A stretch of 64,000 bases of DNA from assembly GCA_021845965.1 (NCBI GenBank), contig JAJZUZ010000003.1:1-64000 (forward strand), in the 5' to 3' direction. This stretch comes from Pseudomonadota bacterium (GTDB lineage Bacteria; Pseudomonadota; Gammaproteobacteria; Burkholderiales; Burkholderiaceae_C). The stretch's first letter is position 1; each line of letters opens with the position of its first letter. Under the pieces are notes generated by a model. That model searched no databases. It was given only the letters and a program-made list of their open reading frames with translations, and was not told the origin of the DNA. A program made the translations under genes and the position numbers. Shown here piece by piece: positions 41,339 to 50,927 of the stretch.

Positions 41339-42349
41339 ATGAATATCGTGATTCTGGACGACTACCAGGACGTCGTGCGCAAGCTCGATTGCGCCGCCAA
41401 GCTGGCCGACTACCCGTTCAAGGTCTTCAACAACACCGTCAAAGGCCTGGGCCAGCTCTCGGTGCGCCTGCGCGACGCCGACGTCGTGGTCCTGATCCGG
41501 GAACGCACCCCGATCACGCGCCAGCTGGTTGAAAAGCTGCCTCGCCTCAAGCTCATTGCACAGACCGGTCGCATCGGCAGCCATGTCGATCTCGCTGCGT
41601 GCACGGCGCGCGGCATTGCCGTGGCCGAGGGTGTGGGTTCGCCAATCGCACCGGCCGAGCTGACCTGGGCCCTCATCATGGCCGCCATGCGCCGGCTGCC
41701 CCAGTACATCGGCAACCTCAAACATGGTGCTTGGCAGCAATCGGGCCTGAAGTCCGCTGCCATGCCGCCCAACTTCGCCATGGGTACGGTGTTGCGCGAG
41801 AAGACCTTGGGCATCTGGGGCTATGGCAAGATCGGGCAGCTGATCGCGGGCTACGGCCGCGCCTTCGGCATGCGCGTGCTGGTCTGGGGTCGCGACGCCT
41901 CGCAGGAGAAGGCGAAGCAGGACGGCCACCAGGTCGCCGCGAGCCGCGAAGACTTCTTCCAGCACAGCGACGTGCTCACCCTGCACCTGCGTCTGAACGA
42001 TGCCACGCGCGGCATCGTCACGGCCGCCGACCTCGCGCGCATGAAACCCACCTCGCTGCTGGTGAACACCTCGCGCGCCGAGCTGATCGAACCCGATGCC
42101 CTGCTCAACGGCCTGAACCGCGGCCGTCCCGGCATGGCCGCGGTCGACGTCTTCGAATCCGAGCCCATCCTGCAGGGGCACGCCCTCTTGCGGCTGGAGA
42201 ATTGCATCTGCACGCCGCACATCGGCTATGTCGAGCAGGAGAGCTACGAGCTGTACTTCGGCTCCGCCTTCGACAACGTGCTCAACTTCATCCGCGGCAC
42301 ACCCACCAACATCGCCAACCCCGACGCCTTGCAGGTGCAGCGCCGCTGA
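41339..42349 (+). CDS. D-2-hydroxyacid dehydrogenase family protein
   Basis: This 336-residue protein has the family nucleotide-binding block TLGIWGYGKIGQLIAGYG. The three catalytic positions are present: Arg in LVNTSRAELIE, Glu in DVFESEP and His in CTPHIGYVEQ. It differs clearly from the other hydroxyacid dehydrogenase at 17749-18735, being closer to phosphoglycerate-dehydrogenase-like proteins of unknown substrate. An intrinsic terminator follows immediately and overlaps the end of the convergent GST gene. Confidence 0.87.
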   Translation: MNIVILDDYQDVVRKLDCAAKLADYPFKVFNNTVKGLGQLSVRLRDADVVVLIRERTPITRQLVEKLPRLKLIAQTGRIGSHVDLAACTARGIAVAEGVGSPIAPAELTWALIMAAMRRLPQYIGNLKHGAWQQSGLKSAAMPPNFAMGTVLREKTLGIWGYGKIGQLIAGYGRAFGMRVLVWGRDASQEKAKQDGHQVAASREDFFQHSDVLTLHLRLNDATRGIVTAADLARMKPTSLLVNTSRAELIEPDALLNGLNRGRPGMAAVDVFESEPILQGHALLRLENCICTPHIGYVEQESYELYFGSAFDNVLNFIRGTPTNIANPDALQVQRR

Positions 42350-42353
42350 TGCG

Positions 42354-42375
42354 GCCGGCTTCAGGCCGGCTTTTT
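42354..42375 (+). terminator. Rho-independent terminator after the 2-hydroxyacid dehydrogenase gene
   Basis: 6-bp stem GCCGGC / GCCGGC with a TTCAG loop and five T. The right arm and T-run lie inside the last codons of the convergent GST gene. Confidence 0.75.
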
Positions 42376-43026
42376 CGACCGCATCGCCAGCATCTGCTCG
42401 GTGCTGCTCTTGCGGTCTGTGTTGACCTTCTGCAGGGTCGGGCGCTCGCCCATTTTCTTCAGGTATTCACGCACCGGCAGCGCAGCCAGCACGTCCTCGC
42501 CGTAGATGATCTTGCTGGCGCTGGACACCAGCGGCAGGTGGACCACCACGGCGCAATCGGCCAGCGTGAACTCGGCCCCCGCCACGTAGGGCGCGAACTT
42601 CGCCAGCTTGGCAAAGCTGTGCGCCCCCTTGACGAGCAGCTTGTGGGTACGTTCCTTGACCTCGTCGGAGACCTTGCCGCCAAAGAATGCCTCCGGGTAC
42701 AGATTGCGCGCCACCAGCTCCAGGTGCAGCTCGCTGTGCAGGATGATCTCGCGCACCTTGGCCGCCGCATAGGGATCGGCAGGCAACAGTGGTGTTTGCG
42801 GATAGGCGGCCTCGATGTACTCCGCACAGGCGCCCGATTCGGAAATCGGCCCCTGCGGCGTATCCAGGAACGGCACCTTGCCCATGGGCGAGCGCTCCAC
42901 CAGCAGCGGGTGGGTGTTGCCGGTCCAGACCAGCTCCTCGACGAAGGGCACCCCCTTCTCCATCAGCTGCAGCTTGATCTTGTTGTAGTAGTTGCTGGCC
43001 GAGAAGCCGCACAGTTTCAGCGTCAT
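42361..43026 (-). CDS. Glutathione S-transferase family protein
   Basis: This 221-residue protein has an N-terminal thioredoxin-like domain (about 1-80, LKLCGFSASNYYNKIKLQL, then RSPMGKVPFLDTPQGPISESGACAEYI) and an all-helical C domain. SNYY places Ser/Tyr near the usual catalytic position. It conjugates or reduces with glutathione; the substrate is unknown. AAGGAGA precedes the ATG at 43026; the 763-residue ORF-track reading is an antisense extension over paaH. It is divergent from the PaaH-like gene by 117 bp. Confidence 0.88.
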   Translation of the reverse strand: MTLKLCGFSASNYYNKIKLQLMEKGVPFVEELVWTGNTHPLLVERSPMGKVPFLDTPQGPISESGACAEYIEAAYPQTPLLPADPYAAAKVREIILHSELHLELVARNLYPEAFFGGKVSDEVKERTHKLLVKGAHSFAKLAKFAPYVAGAEFTLADCAVVVHLPLVSSASKIIYGEDVLAALPVREYLKKMGERPTLQKVNTDRKSSTEQMLAMRSKKPA

Positions 43027-43143
43027 GTTGTCTCCTTGTGAATCGGGCGTCAGGCCCTGGCGCGCAGTCTGACAGAGCGCCCGTGGCGGCACAGTCCGGC
43101 AGGTGACTCGCCGCAGCCGTGAGGGCCGGGGATAATGCCGGCC

Positions 43144-44670
43144 ATGAAACCCGTCTACGCACACATTGCCGTCGTCGGCACAGGCGCCATGGGCCGCGGC
43201 ATCGCCCAGATCGCCGCGCAGGCCGGCAGCACCGTCACCCTCTACGACAGCCAGGCCACCGCCGTGGCGGCGGCGAAGCAGTCCATCGCCGAGCAGTGGG
43301 ACAGACTGGTCGAAAAAGGCCGCATGGAAGCCGCCGCGGTGGCGGCCTGCAAAGGGCGCTTGCAGACGGCGGCCAGTTTGCAGGACCTGGCCGATTGCGA
43401 CCTGGTGGTGGAGGCCATCGTCGAAAAACTGGAGGTGAAGGCGGCCCTGTTTGCCGAGCTGGAGGGCATCGTCGGCGCGAACGCCGTGCTGGCCAGCAAC
43501 ACCTCCTCGCTGTCCATCACGGCCATCGCCGCCAAGCTCAGGCGCCCGCAGCGCGTGGCCGGCTACCACTTCTTCAACCCGGTGCCGCTGATGAAGGTGG
43601 TCGAGGTCATTGCCGGCCTCAAGACCGAACCGGCGGTCTGCGCCGCGCTGTCCGAGTACGCACGCCAGATGGGCCACACGCCCGTCACGGCGCAGGACAC
43701 CCCCGGCTTCATCGTCAACCACGCCGGCCGCGGCTACGGCACCGAGGCGTTGCGCATCGTCAGCGAGGGCGTGGCCGACTTCGCCACCATCGATCGCATC
43801 CTCAAGGACCAGGCCGGCTTCAAGCTCGGCCCCTTCGAACTGATGGACCTCACCGCGCTGGACGTGTCGCACCCGGTGATGGAATCCATCTACCACCAGT
43901 ACTACGAGGAGGCGCGCTACCGCCCGAGCGTCATCACCGCGCAGCGCCTGGCCGGTGGCGTGCTGGGCCGCAAGACGGGCGAAGGCTTCTACCGCTACGA
44001 CAAGAACGTGGCCCAGGTGGCCCCCGAGCCGCCGGTGCCGCAGGTGGCCGAGCTGCCACCGGTCTGGGTCTCGCCGCGTGCATCCCGCCGCGCCGAGTTG
44101 TACCAGCTGCTCAAGGACCTGGGCGCGAAGATCGAAACCGGCCAGTCGCCTTCCGCCGCAGCGCTCACGTTGGTGGCGCCCCTGGGCTTTGACGTCACCA
44201 CGGTGGCCGTGGTCGAACGCCTGGACCCGGCACGCACCGTGGGTATCGACCTGCTGATCGACGACGCGGCCACCAAGCGCCGCGTGCTGGCCACCAACCC
44301 GGCCACGCGCGCCGACATGCGTGATGCGGCCCATGCGCTCTTTGCGCGCGACGGCAAGGCGGTGAGCGTGATCCGCGACAGCGGCGGCTTCGTCACCCAG
44401 CGCGTGGTGGCCACCATCGTCAACATCGCGGCCGACATCTGCCAGCAGCGCATCTGCACGCCCCAGGATCTGGAAACCGCCGTCACCCTCGGCCTGGGCT
44501 ATCCGCTGGGCCCGCTGGCCATGGGCAACCTCTACGGTCCGACCAATGTGCTGGAGGTGCTGTTCAACCTGCAGACGGTCTATGGTGACCCGCGCTACCG
44601 CCCCAGCCCCTGGCTGCGCCGGCGCGGCGCCATCGGCCTGTCCCTGCTGCACGAGGAAGAATCAGCATGA
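43144..44670 (+). CDS. 3-hydroxyacyl-CoA dehydrogenase (PaaH-like)
   Basis: This 508-residue enzyme has an N-terminal NAD domain (IAVVGTGAMGRGIAQIAAQAG) and the catalytic His segment VAGYHFFNPVPLMKVVEVI. Two copies of the 3HCDH C-terminal domain follow (about 190-285 and 405-500), the layout of PaaH/PaaC of phenylacetate catabolism. It oxidises 3-hydroxyacyl-CoA, for example 3-hydroxyadipyl-CoA. ATG 43144 is taken; 43135 (MPAMKP) is an alternative. It overlaps the crotonase by ATGA. No other paa genes are present, so a wider acyl-CoA role is possible. Confidence 0.9.
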   Translation: MKPVYAHIAVVGTGAMGRGIAQIAAQAGSTVTLYDSQATAVAAAKQSIAEQWDRLVEKGRMEAAAVAACKGRLQTAASLQDLADCDLVVEAIVEKLEVKAALFAELEGIVGANAVLASNTSSLSITAIAAKLRRPQRVAGYHFFNPVPLMKVVEVIAGLKTEPAVCAALSEYARQMGHTPVTAQDTPGFIVNHAGRGYGTEALRIVSEGVADFATIDRILKDQAGFKLGPFELMDLTALDVSHPVMESIYHQYYEEARYRPSVITAQRLAGGVLGRKTGEGFYRYDKNVAQVAPEPPVPQVAELPPVWVSPRASRRAELYQLLKDLGAKIETGQSPSAAALTLVAPLGFDVTTVAVVERLDPARTVGIDLLIDDAATKRRVLATNPATRADMRDAAHALFARDGKAVSVIRDSGGFVTQRVVATIVNIAADICQQRICTPQDLETAVTLGLGYPLGPLAMGNLYGPTNVLEVLFNLQTVYGDPRYRPSPWLRRRGAIGLSLLHEEESA

Positions 44671-45446
44671 GCGCGCAGATCCTGAGTACCAGCCAGGGCC
44701 GCACCATGGTGCTGACCCTCTCCAACCCCGGCCAACGCAATGCCCTGGGGCCGGACATGTACGCTGCCGGCATCGAGGCACTGAACGCCGCCGAGACCAA
44801 CCCGGACGTACGCAGCGTCATCATCACCGGCGAGGGCTCGACCTTCTGCGCCGGTGGCGACCTGAACCGCCTGCAGGCCAACCGCCAACAGGAACCGGCC
44901 GTCCAGGCGCAGAGCATCGAGAACCTGCACAACTGGATCGAGGCCATCCGCACCTTCCCCAAGCCGGTGATTGCCGCCGTCGAGGGTGCGGCTGCCGGGG
45001 CGGGCTTCTCGCTGGCCCTGGCCTGCGACTTCATCATCGCTGCCAGCGACGCCGTCTTCATCATGGCCTACAGCAACGTCGGACTGTCACCCGACGGTGG
45101 TGCCAGCTGGAGCCTGGCACGTGCGCTGCCGCGCCAGCTCACCAGCGAACTGCTGATGGCGGGCGAGCGCATCGGCGCATCACGCCTGAACGAACTGGGA
45201 CTGGTGAATCGCCTCAGCGATCCTGGCCGCGCGCTGGACGCAGCGCTGGCTCTGGCAGACAACCTCAATGCGCGCGCACCCAACGTGCTGGCCAGCATCA
45301 AGGAGCTGATCAACGACGCGCCGCAGGCCGCGCTCTCCGAGCAGTTGGCCCAGGAACGGACGCACTTCGTGCGCAACCTGCACCACCCCAACGCGGGCAT
45401 CGGCATTGCGGCCTTCCTCGCGAAGCGCAAGCCGGACTATCAGTAG
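44667..45446 (+). CDS. Enoyl-CoA hydratase/isomerase (PaaG-like crotonase)
   Basis: This 259-residue crotonase has the oxyanion-hole blocks STFCAGGDLNRL and AVEGAAAGAGFSLALACDFI. The segment NVGLSPDGGASW places an Asp where isomerase-type crotonases such as PaaG have their acid, rather than the Glu of true hydratases. Isomerase activity on enoyl-CoA or epoxyphenylacetyl-CoA is therefore likelier than hydration; this is inference from one motif. It starts within the stop codon of the PaaH-like gene, so both are co-translated. Confidence 0.87.
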   Translation: MSAQILSTSQGRTMVLTLSNPGQRNALGPDMYAAGIEALNAAETNPDVRSVIITGEGSTFCAGGDLNRLQANRQQEPAVQAQSIENLHNWIEAIRTFPKPVIAAVEGAAAGAGFSLALACDFIIAASDAVFIMAYSNVGLSPDGGASWSLARALPRQLTSELLMAGERIGASRLNELGLVNRLSDPGRALDAALALADNLNARAPNVLASIKELINDAPQAALSEQLAQERTHFVRNLHHPNAGIGIAAFLAKRKPDYQ

Positions 45447-45553
45447 CCGCTGCGACCGGCAGACGCTGCAGACACCCAGGTGACAACCCCCTGGCGTGAG
45501 TGGCGTCCCTCGGGTGACAATCTGTGCAGATTCAGTCTCGCACAAGACAGCCC

Positions 45554-46273
45554 ATGGACGAACCCATTCTTACCATCGAGGAACGCTCGGCAATCAATGC
45601 CGGGCGCTGGTTTTCCACCCTGTCACCCTCATTGCGCCACGACATCCTGCGATGTGCCTACGTCAGACGCTACAAGGACGGCGAACTCATCTGCGCCCGC
45701 GGCGAACCGCCCGAGGAATGGGTCGCCTGCGCCAAGGGCGCGGTGCGCGTGAGTTCGACCTCCATCTCGGGCAAGCAGGTCACGCTGACCTATGTGGAGC
45801 CGGGCGTCTGGTTCGGCGATGTGGCCATCTTCGACGGCGACCGGCGCACGCACGATGCCTACGCGCATGGCGACACCACCACCCTGTGCGTGGCCAAGGC
45901 CGATTTCAAGAAGATCCTGGCCAGCCACGTGGAGCTGTACGAGGCCATGCTGCGCCTGCACGCACGGCGCATCCGCCAGCTCTATGGCCTGGTGGAGGAC
46001 CTCAACACCCTGCCCTTGCGCGCGCGCCTGGCCAAGCAGCTGCTGCACCTGCTGCGCAGCTATGGTGTGCCCTCACTGAGCGATTGCCGCGAGATGCGCA
46101 TCGGCCTGCAGCTGGCGCAGGAAGAACTGGCCCAGCTGCTGGGCGCTTCGCGCCAGCGCGTGAACCAGGAACTCAAGGCCATGGAGCGCGAGGACGTGAT
46201 CCGCATCGAACCGGGCGGCCTGGTGGTGCGCGACCGCGATGCGCTGTGGCGCATCGTCGAATCCGACCATTGA
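45554..46273 (+). CDS. Crp/Fnr family transcriptional regulator
   Basis: This 239-residue regulator has an N-terminal cyclic-nucleotide-binding fold (about 25-140, YKDGELICARGEPPEEWVACAKGAVRV, then FGDVAIFDGDRRTHDA). A dimer helix follows, then a winged helix-turn-helix (LAQEELAQLLGASRQRVNQELKAMEREDVI). No N-terminal Cys cluster is present, so it is not an Fnr-type Fe-S sensor. The ligand is unknown. It sits between the PaaHG-like pair and the kinase/ACAD pair and may regulate either. The start at 45554 is preferred to the ORF-track start. Confidence 0.9.
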   Translation: MDEPILTIEERSAINAGRWFSTLSPSLRHDILRCAYVRRYKDGELICARGEPPEEWVACAKGAVRVSSTSISGKQVTLTYVEPGVWFGDVAIFDGDRRTHDAYAHGDTTTLCVAKADFKKILASHVELYEAMLRLHARRIRQLYGLVEDLNTLPLRARLAKQLLHLLRSYGVPSLSDCREMRIGLQLAQEELAQLLGASRQRVNQELKAMEREDVIRIEPGGLVVRDRDALWRIVESDH

Positions 46274-46297
46274 GCACGACGCCAACCCTCTGACCCC

Positions 46298-47404
46298 ATG
46301 AGCGAACTCGAACAACAATACACCGGCACCCGCCCCGTTCCCGCCGCCCACGCCTTCGACGTGCCCTCACTGCAGGCGTGGCTGGAACGGAACCTCGACG
46401 GCTTTGCCGGGCCGCTGACGGTGGAGGCCTTCAAGGGCGGCCAGTCCAACCCCACCTACAAGCTCAACACGCCCGCGCGCAGCTATGTCATGCGCGCCAA
46501 GCCGGGCCCGGTGGCCAAGCTGCTGCCGTCGGCACACGCCATCGAACGCGAGTACGCGGTCATGCGCGGCCTGTACGGCACCGCCGTGCCGGTGCCATGC
46601 ATGTACTGCCTGTGCGAGGACGAGAGCATCATCGGCCGCGCCTTCTACGTCATGGAGTACATGGCCGGCCGGGTGCTGTGGGAACAATCCCTGCCCGACC
46701 TGGACCGCGATGCACGCCGCGCCATCTACCTGGAGATGAACCGCGTCATCGCCGCCCTGCACACGGTGAAGTTCGCCGAGCGCGGCCTGGCCGACTACGG
46801 CAAGCCCGGCAATTACGTGGAGCGCCAGATCGGCCGCTGGGGCAAGCAGTACCGCGCCTCCGCGGACGGTGCCGGCCCCATGTCGCAGCCCATCCCCGAG
46901 ATGGAAAAGCTGCTGGAATGGCTGCCCGCCCACCTGCCCGCCAGCGCGAAGGATGAGAGCCTGGTGAGCATCGTGCATGGCGACTACCGCCTGGACAACC
47001 TCATGTTCCACCCCAGCGAGCCACGCGTGATCGCCGTGCTGGACTGGGAGCTGTCCACCCTGGGCCACCCCCTGGCCGACTTTGCCTACCACTGCATGGC
47101 CTGGCACATCCCGCCCGGCATGTTCCGCGGCATCGGCGGCCTGGACCTGGCGGCGCTGGGCATCCCGTCCGAGGATGAGTACATCGGCCTCTATTGCGAG
47201 CGCACCGGCTTGGCCCGACGCGAAGCATTGAAGGCCGACTGGAACTTCTACATGGCCTACAACATGTTCCGTATCGCCGCCATCCTGCAGGGCATTGCCA
47301 AGCGGGTGGAAAACGGCACCGCCTCCAGCGCCCAGGCGCAGAAATCCGCCGCAGGCGCCCGCCCCATGGCGGCTATGGCCTGGCAGTTCGCCCAGCAGGC
47401 CTGA
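46298..47404 (+). CDS. Phosphotransferase family protein (ACAD10/11 kinase-domain-like)
   Basis: This 368-residue aminoglycoside-phosphotransferase-fold kinase has FKGGQSNPTYKL (nucleotide loop), the catalytic block SIVHGDYRLDNLMFH and the metal Asp in VIAVLDWELSTLGHPLADFAYH. The sequence matches the kinase half of eukaryotic ACAD10/11, which phosphorylates 4-hydroxyacyl-CoA, and bacterial LvaA-like kinases. The next gene, 30 bp downstream, is the ACAD half. Together they would convert 4-hydroxyacyl-CoA to enoyl-CoA; this is inferred from the pair. Confidence 0.88.
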   Translation: MSELEQQYTGTRPVPAAHAFDVPSLQAWLERNLDGFAGPLTVEAFKGGQSNPTYKLNTPARSYVMRAKPGPVAKLLPSAHAIEREYAVMRGLYGTAVPVPCMYCLCEDESIIGRAFYVMEYMAGRVLWEQSLPDLDRDARRAIYLEMNRVIAALHTVKFAERGLADYGKPGNYVERQIGRWGKQYRASADGAGPMSQPIPEMEKLLEWLPAHLPASAKDESLVSIVHGDYRLDNLMFHPSEPRVIAVLDWELSTLGHPLADFAYHCMAWHIPPGMFRGIGGLDLAALGIPSEDEYIGLYCERTGLARREALKADWNFYMAYNMFRIAAILQGIAKRVENGTASSAQAQKSAAGARPMAAMAWQFAQQA

Positions 47405-47434
47405 CCCCCTTCACTTCGCAACCAGGAGATCCGC

Positions 47435-48709
<1,275 letters not shown>

Positions 48710-48710
48710 A

Positions 48711-48805
48711 CCCCCCCAGGCTGCGCGCACTGCGTGGCGCTTCGCCACCCCCCTTGCAGGGGGCAACGCCAGTGGCCCGGCCGAGCCGGTTCCACGGCGT
48801 TCCGC
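48711..48805. repeat. Comamonadaceae-type intergenic repeat
   Basis: GC-rich block starting CCCCCCCAGGCTGCGCGCAC with internal hairpins GTGGCG-CTT-CGCCAC and CCCCC-TTGCA-GGGGG, followed by GGCCCGGCCGAGCCGGTTCC. I recognise this type of sequence from intergenic regions of Comamonadaceae genomes. No second copy was noticed in the window. Identification is from memory. Confidence 0.5.
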
Positions 48806-48873
48806 GGTTGCAGGAGTCGGTGCGCCCCATTTCAGCTGATCGGCTGTGGGGCACTTGATAAGCAAGCACAATC

Positions 48874-48898
48874 GGGGCGGAGCGATCCGCCCCTTTTT
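48874..48898 (+). terminator. Intrinsic terminator abutting the GST start
   Basis: 8-bp perfect stem GGGGCGGA / TCCGCCCC, GCGA loop, five T. It ends five bases before the GGAG of the next gene. It probably ends the kinase-ACAD transcript, but an attenuator role cannot be excluded. Confidence 0.8.
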
Positions 48899-48912
48899 CA
48901 TTGGAGAAACAG

Positions 48913-49605
48913 ATGATTGACGTCTACTCCTGGGCCACACCCAACGGCCACAAGGTTCACATCATGCTGGAGGAATGCGGTCTGCCCTACCGCGTGCATC
49001 CGGTGAACATCGGCGCCGGCGACCAGTTCCAGCCGGAGTTCCTCAAGATCAGCCCCAACAACAAGATCCCGGCCCTCGTCGACTCGCAAGGCCCGGACGG
49101 GCAACCGATCTCCCTCTTTGAATCGGGCGCCATCCTGATCTACCTGGCGGCCAAGACCGGCAAGCTGATGCCGGCCGCGGACCGCGACAAGTACGAGGTG
49201 TTGCAGTGGCTGATGTTCCAGATGGGCGGTGTCGGCCCCATGCTGGGCCAGGCGCACCATTTCCGCATCTACGCGCCGCAGAAGATCGACTACGCCATCG
49301 ACCGTTACACCAACGAGGCCAGACGCCTCTATGGCGTGATGGACAAGCAGGTCACGCAGCACCGCTATATCGCTGGCGAGACCTACACGATTGCCGACAT
49401 CGCCATCTACCCTTGGCTGCGCAGCTGGCAGAACCAGGGCATCGACTGGGCCGACTACCCGCAGCTCAAGCGTTGGTTCGACGAGATCAGCGCGCGGCCC
49501 GCCGTGATCCGCGGCGTGCAGGTGCTGGCCGACCAGCGCAAGCCGCTGCTGGACGACAAGGCACGGGCAAACATGTTCGGCGCCAGGCAGTACCAGCGGC
49601 GCTGA
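48913..49605 (+). CDS. Glutathione S-transferase family protein (YfcG/Ure2p-like)
   Basis: This 230-residue protein has the N-terminal block IDVYSWATPNGHKVHIMLEE, where the T-P-N triplet matches the Nu-class YfcG active site. LKISPNNKIPALVDSQGPDGQPISLFESGAILIYLA and a helical C domain follow. YfcG enzymes have GSH-dependent disulfide reductase activity. The ATG at 48913 follows TTGGAGAAA; the ORF track starts 12 bases earlier. It converges on the HD-GYP gene with a 9-bp gap. Confidence 0.93.
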   Translation: MIDVYSWATPNGHKVHIMLEECGLPYRVHPVNIGAGDQFQPEFLKISPNNKIPALVDSQGPDGQPISLFESGAILIYLAAKTGKLMPAADRDKYEVLQWLMFQMGGVGPMLGQAHHFRIYAPQKIDYAIDRYTNEARRLYGVMDKQVTQHRYIAGETYTIADIAIYPWLRSWQNQGIDWADYPQLKRWFDEISARPAVIRGVQVLADQRKPLLDDKARANMFGARQYQRR

Positions 49606-49614
49606 AGGACGTGT

Positions 49615-50853
49615 CTACCAGGGCTGTCCCGGCAGTCCCGACCAGAGTTCGTCGAGGTCGCGGAACTTCCAGGTGGCTGGGTCCTCGCGACCCGCGATCT
49701 TGTCGCTGCAGGTCGGTGCGGACAGGTCGATGACCTCGGGCGGGATGCGCAGATTGGACTTGGTGGAGAAGAACACCTTGACCAGCGGCATGGTCAGCGA
49801 CTTGGTCGATTGCTCCACCACCACGCCCAGGCGCCCCGAGGCCAGGCGCACGAGGGAACCGATCGGGTAGATGCCCAGGCTCTTCACGAAGGCCTGGAAC
49901 ACCTGCTGGTCGAAGTGGCCTTTGGCCCACTCGGCCATCTTGCGCAGCGACTCGGCCGGGTCCCAGCCATGCTTGTAGGGCCGGTTGGAGGTGATGGCGT
50001 CGTAGACGTCGCACACCGCACCCATCTTGGCGAACAGGCTGATTTGCTCGTCTTTCAGCCCCTTCGGGTAGCCCGAACCATCGGTCTTCTCGTGGTGATG
50101 CAGGCAGACGTCGAGCGCAATCGGGTCCACGTTACCGACGGCCAGCAGCATCTTGTGCCCTTCCACCGGGTGGCTCTTCATGATGGAAAACTCCGCATCC
50201 GTCAGCTTGCCGGGCTTGTTGAGCACCTCCATCGGCATGGCGGCCTTGCCGAGGTCATGCAGCAGCCCCGCGAGGCCGGCCGAGCGCGTCTGCACCTCGT
50301 CCAGGCCGAGCTGGCGCGCCAGCGCGATCATCATCGCGCACACGGCCACGGAATGCATGTAGGTGTAATCGTCAGCGTTCTTCAGCCGCGCCAGGCTGAT
50401 GAGGGCGCTAGCATTGCGGGACACCGAATCGGAAATCTCCTCCACCAGGCGCTGGGCGCCGCTGGCGTCCACGGTCTTGCCCATGCGCGCCTCGCGGAAC
50501 ATGGACACCACCGCCTGCTTGGACTGCCGGCAGATCAGGGCTGCCTTCTGGTATTCGACGTCCAAGGGCACCGGCGCCGTCTGGCGCTGCGCGTCAGCCA
50601 CGGCCCGCAGCTCCTGTTCCACCTGCTCGTCGGACTGCGCCACCGACACGGCCTGCTCCCCCGCGGCCACGTCGAGCCCCTTGGAACTGTCGATCCAGAC
50701 TTCCTTGATGCTGCTGCCCAGGATACGCTCCAGATCCTTGGGATCCTTCAGCACGAAGCCGGTGCGCCAGAAGGGATGCTCCATCCAGGAGCCACAGAAC
50801 TCCTTGATATGCATTCCCAGAATGAGCTGTTCGACGCGAATTCGTTTTAGCAT
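49615..50853 (-). CDS. HD-GYP domain protein (probable c-di-GMP phosphodiesterase)
   Basis: This 412-residue cytosolic protein has an N-terminal DUF3391 domain (about 1-140, RIRVEQLILGMHI...FVLKDPKDLERIL) and an HD-GYP domain (about 150-345). It contains YTYMHSVAVCAMMIALA, GLLHDLGKAAMP (HD pair) and HHHEKTDGSGYPKGL (GYP motif). All metal and GYP residues are present, so hydrolysis of c-di-GMP is expected. The gene starts 74 bp after mshN on the same strand and could be read from the pilus operon. Confidence 0.93.
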   Translation of the reverse strand: MLKRIRVEQLILGMHIKEFCGSWMEHPFWRTGFVLKDPKDLERILGSSIKEVWIDSSKGLDVAAGEQAVSVAQSDEQVEQELRAVADAQRQTAPVPLDVEYQKAALICRQSKQAVVSMFREARMGKTVDASGAQRLVEEISDSVSRNASALISLARLKNADDYTYMHSVAVCAMMIALARQLGLDEVQTRSAGLAGLLHDLGKAAMPMEVLNKPGKLTDAEFSIMKSHPVEGHKMLLAVGNVDPIALDVCLHHHEKTDGSGYPKGLKDEQISLFAKMGAVCDVYDAITSNRPYKHGWDPAESLRKMAEWAKGHFDQQVFQAFVKSLGIYPIGSLVRLASGRLGVVVEQSTKSLTMPLVKVFFSTKSNLRIPPEVIDLSAPTCSDKIAGREDPATWKFRDLDELWSGLPGQPW

Positions 50854-50927
50854 GTGTGGTCAGCCCCGACGCGCAGGGCTGCAATTCATTCTACCGAAGC
50901 CCCCTGCGCACCCGGCCCCGGCGCGCC

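Noticed and set aside
40190-42220. 676-residue minus-strand ORF opposite lexA and the hydroxyacid dehydrogenase
   Set aside because: Covers two real plus genes and the gap between them; composition typical of a shadow frame.
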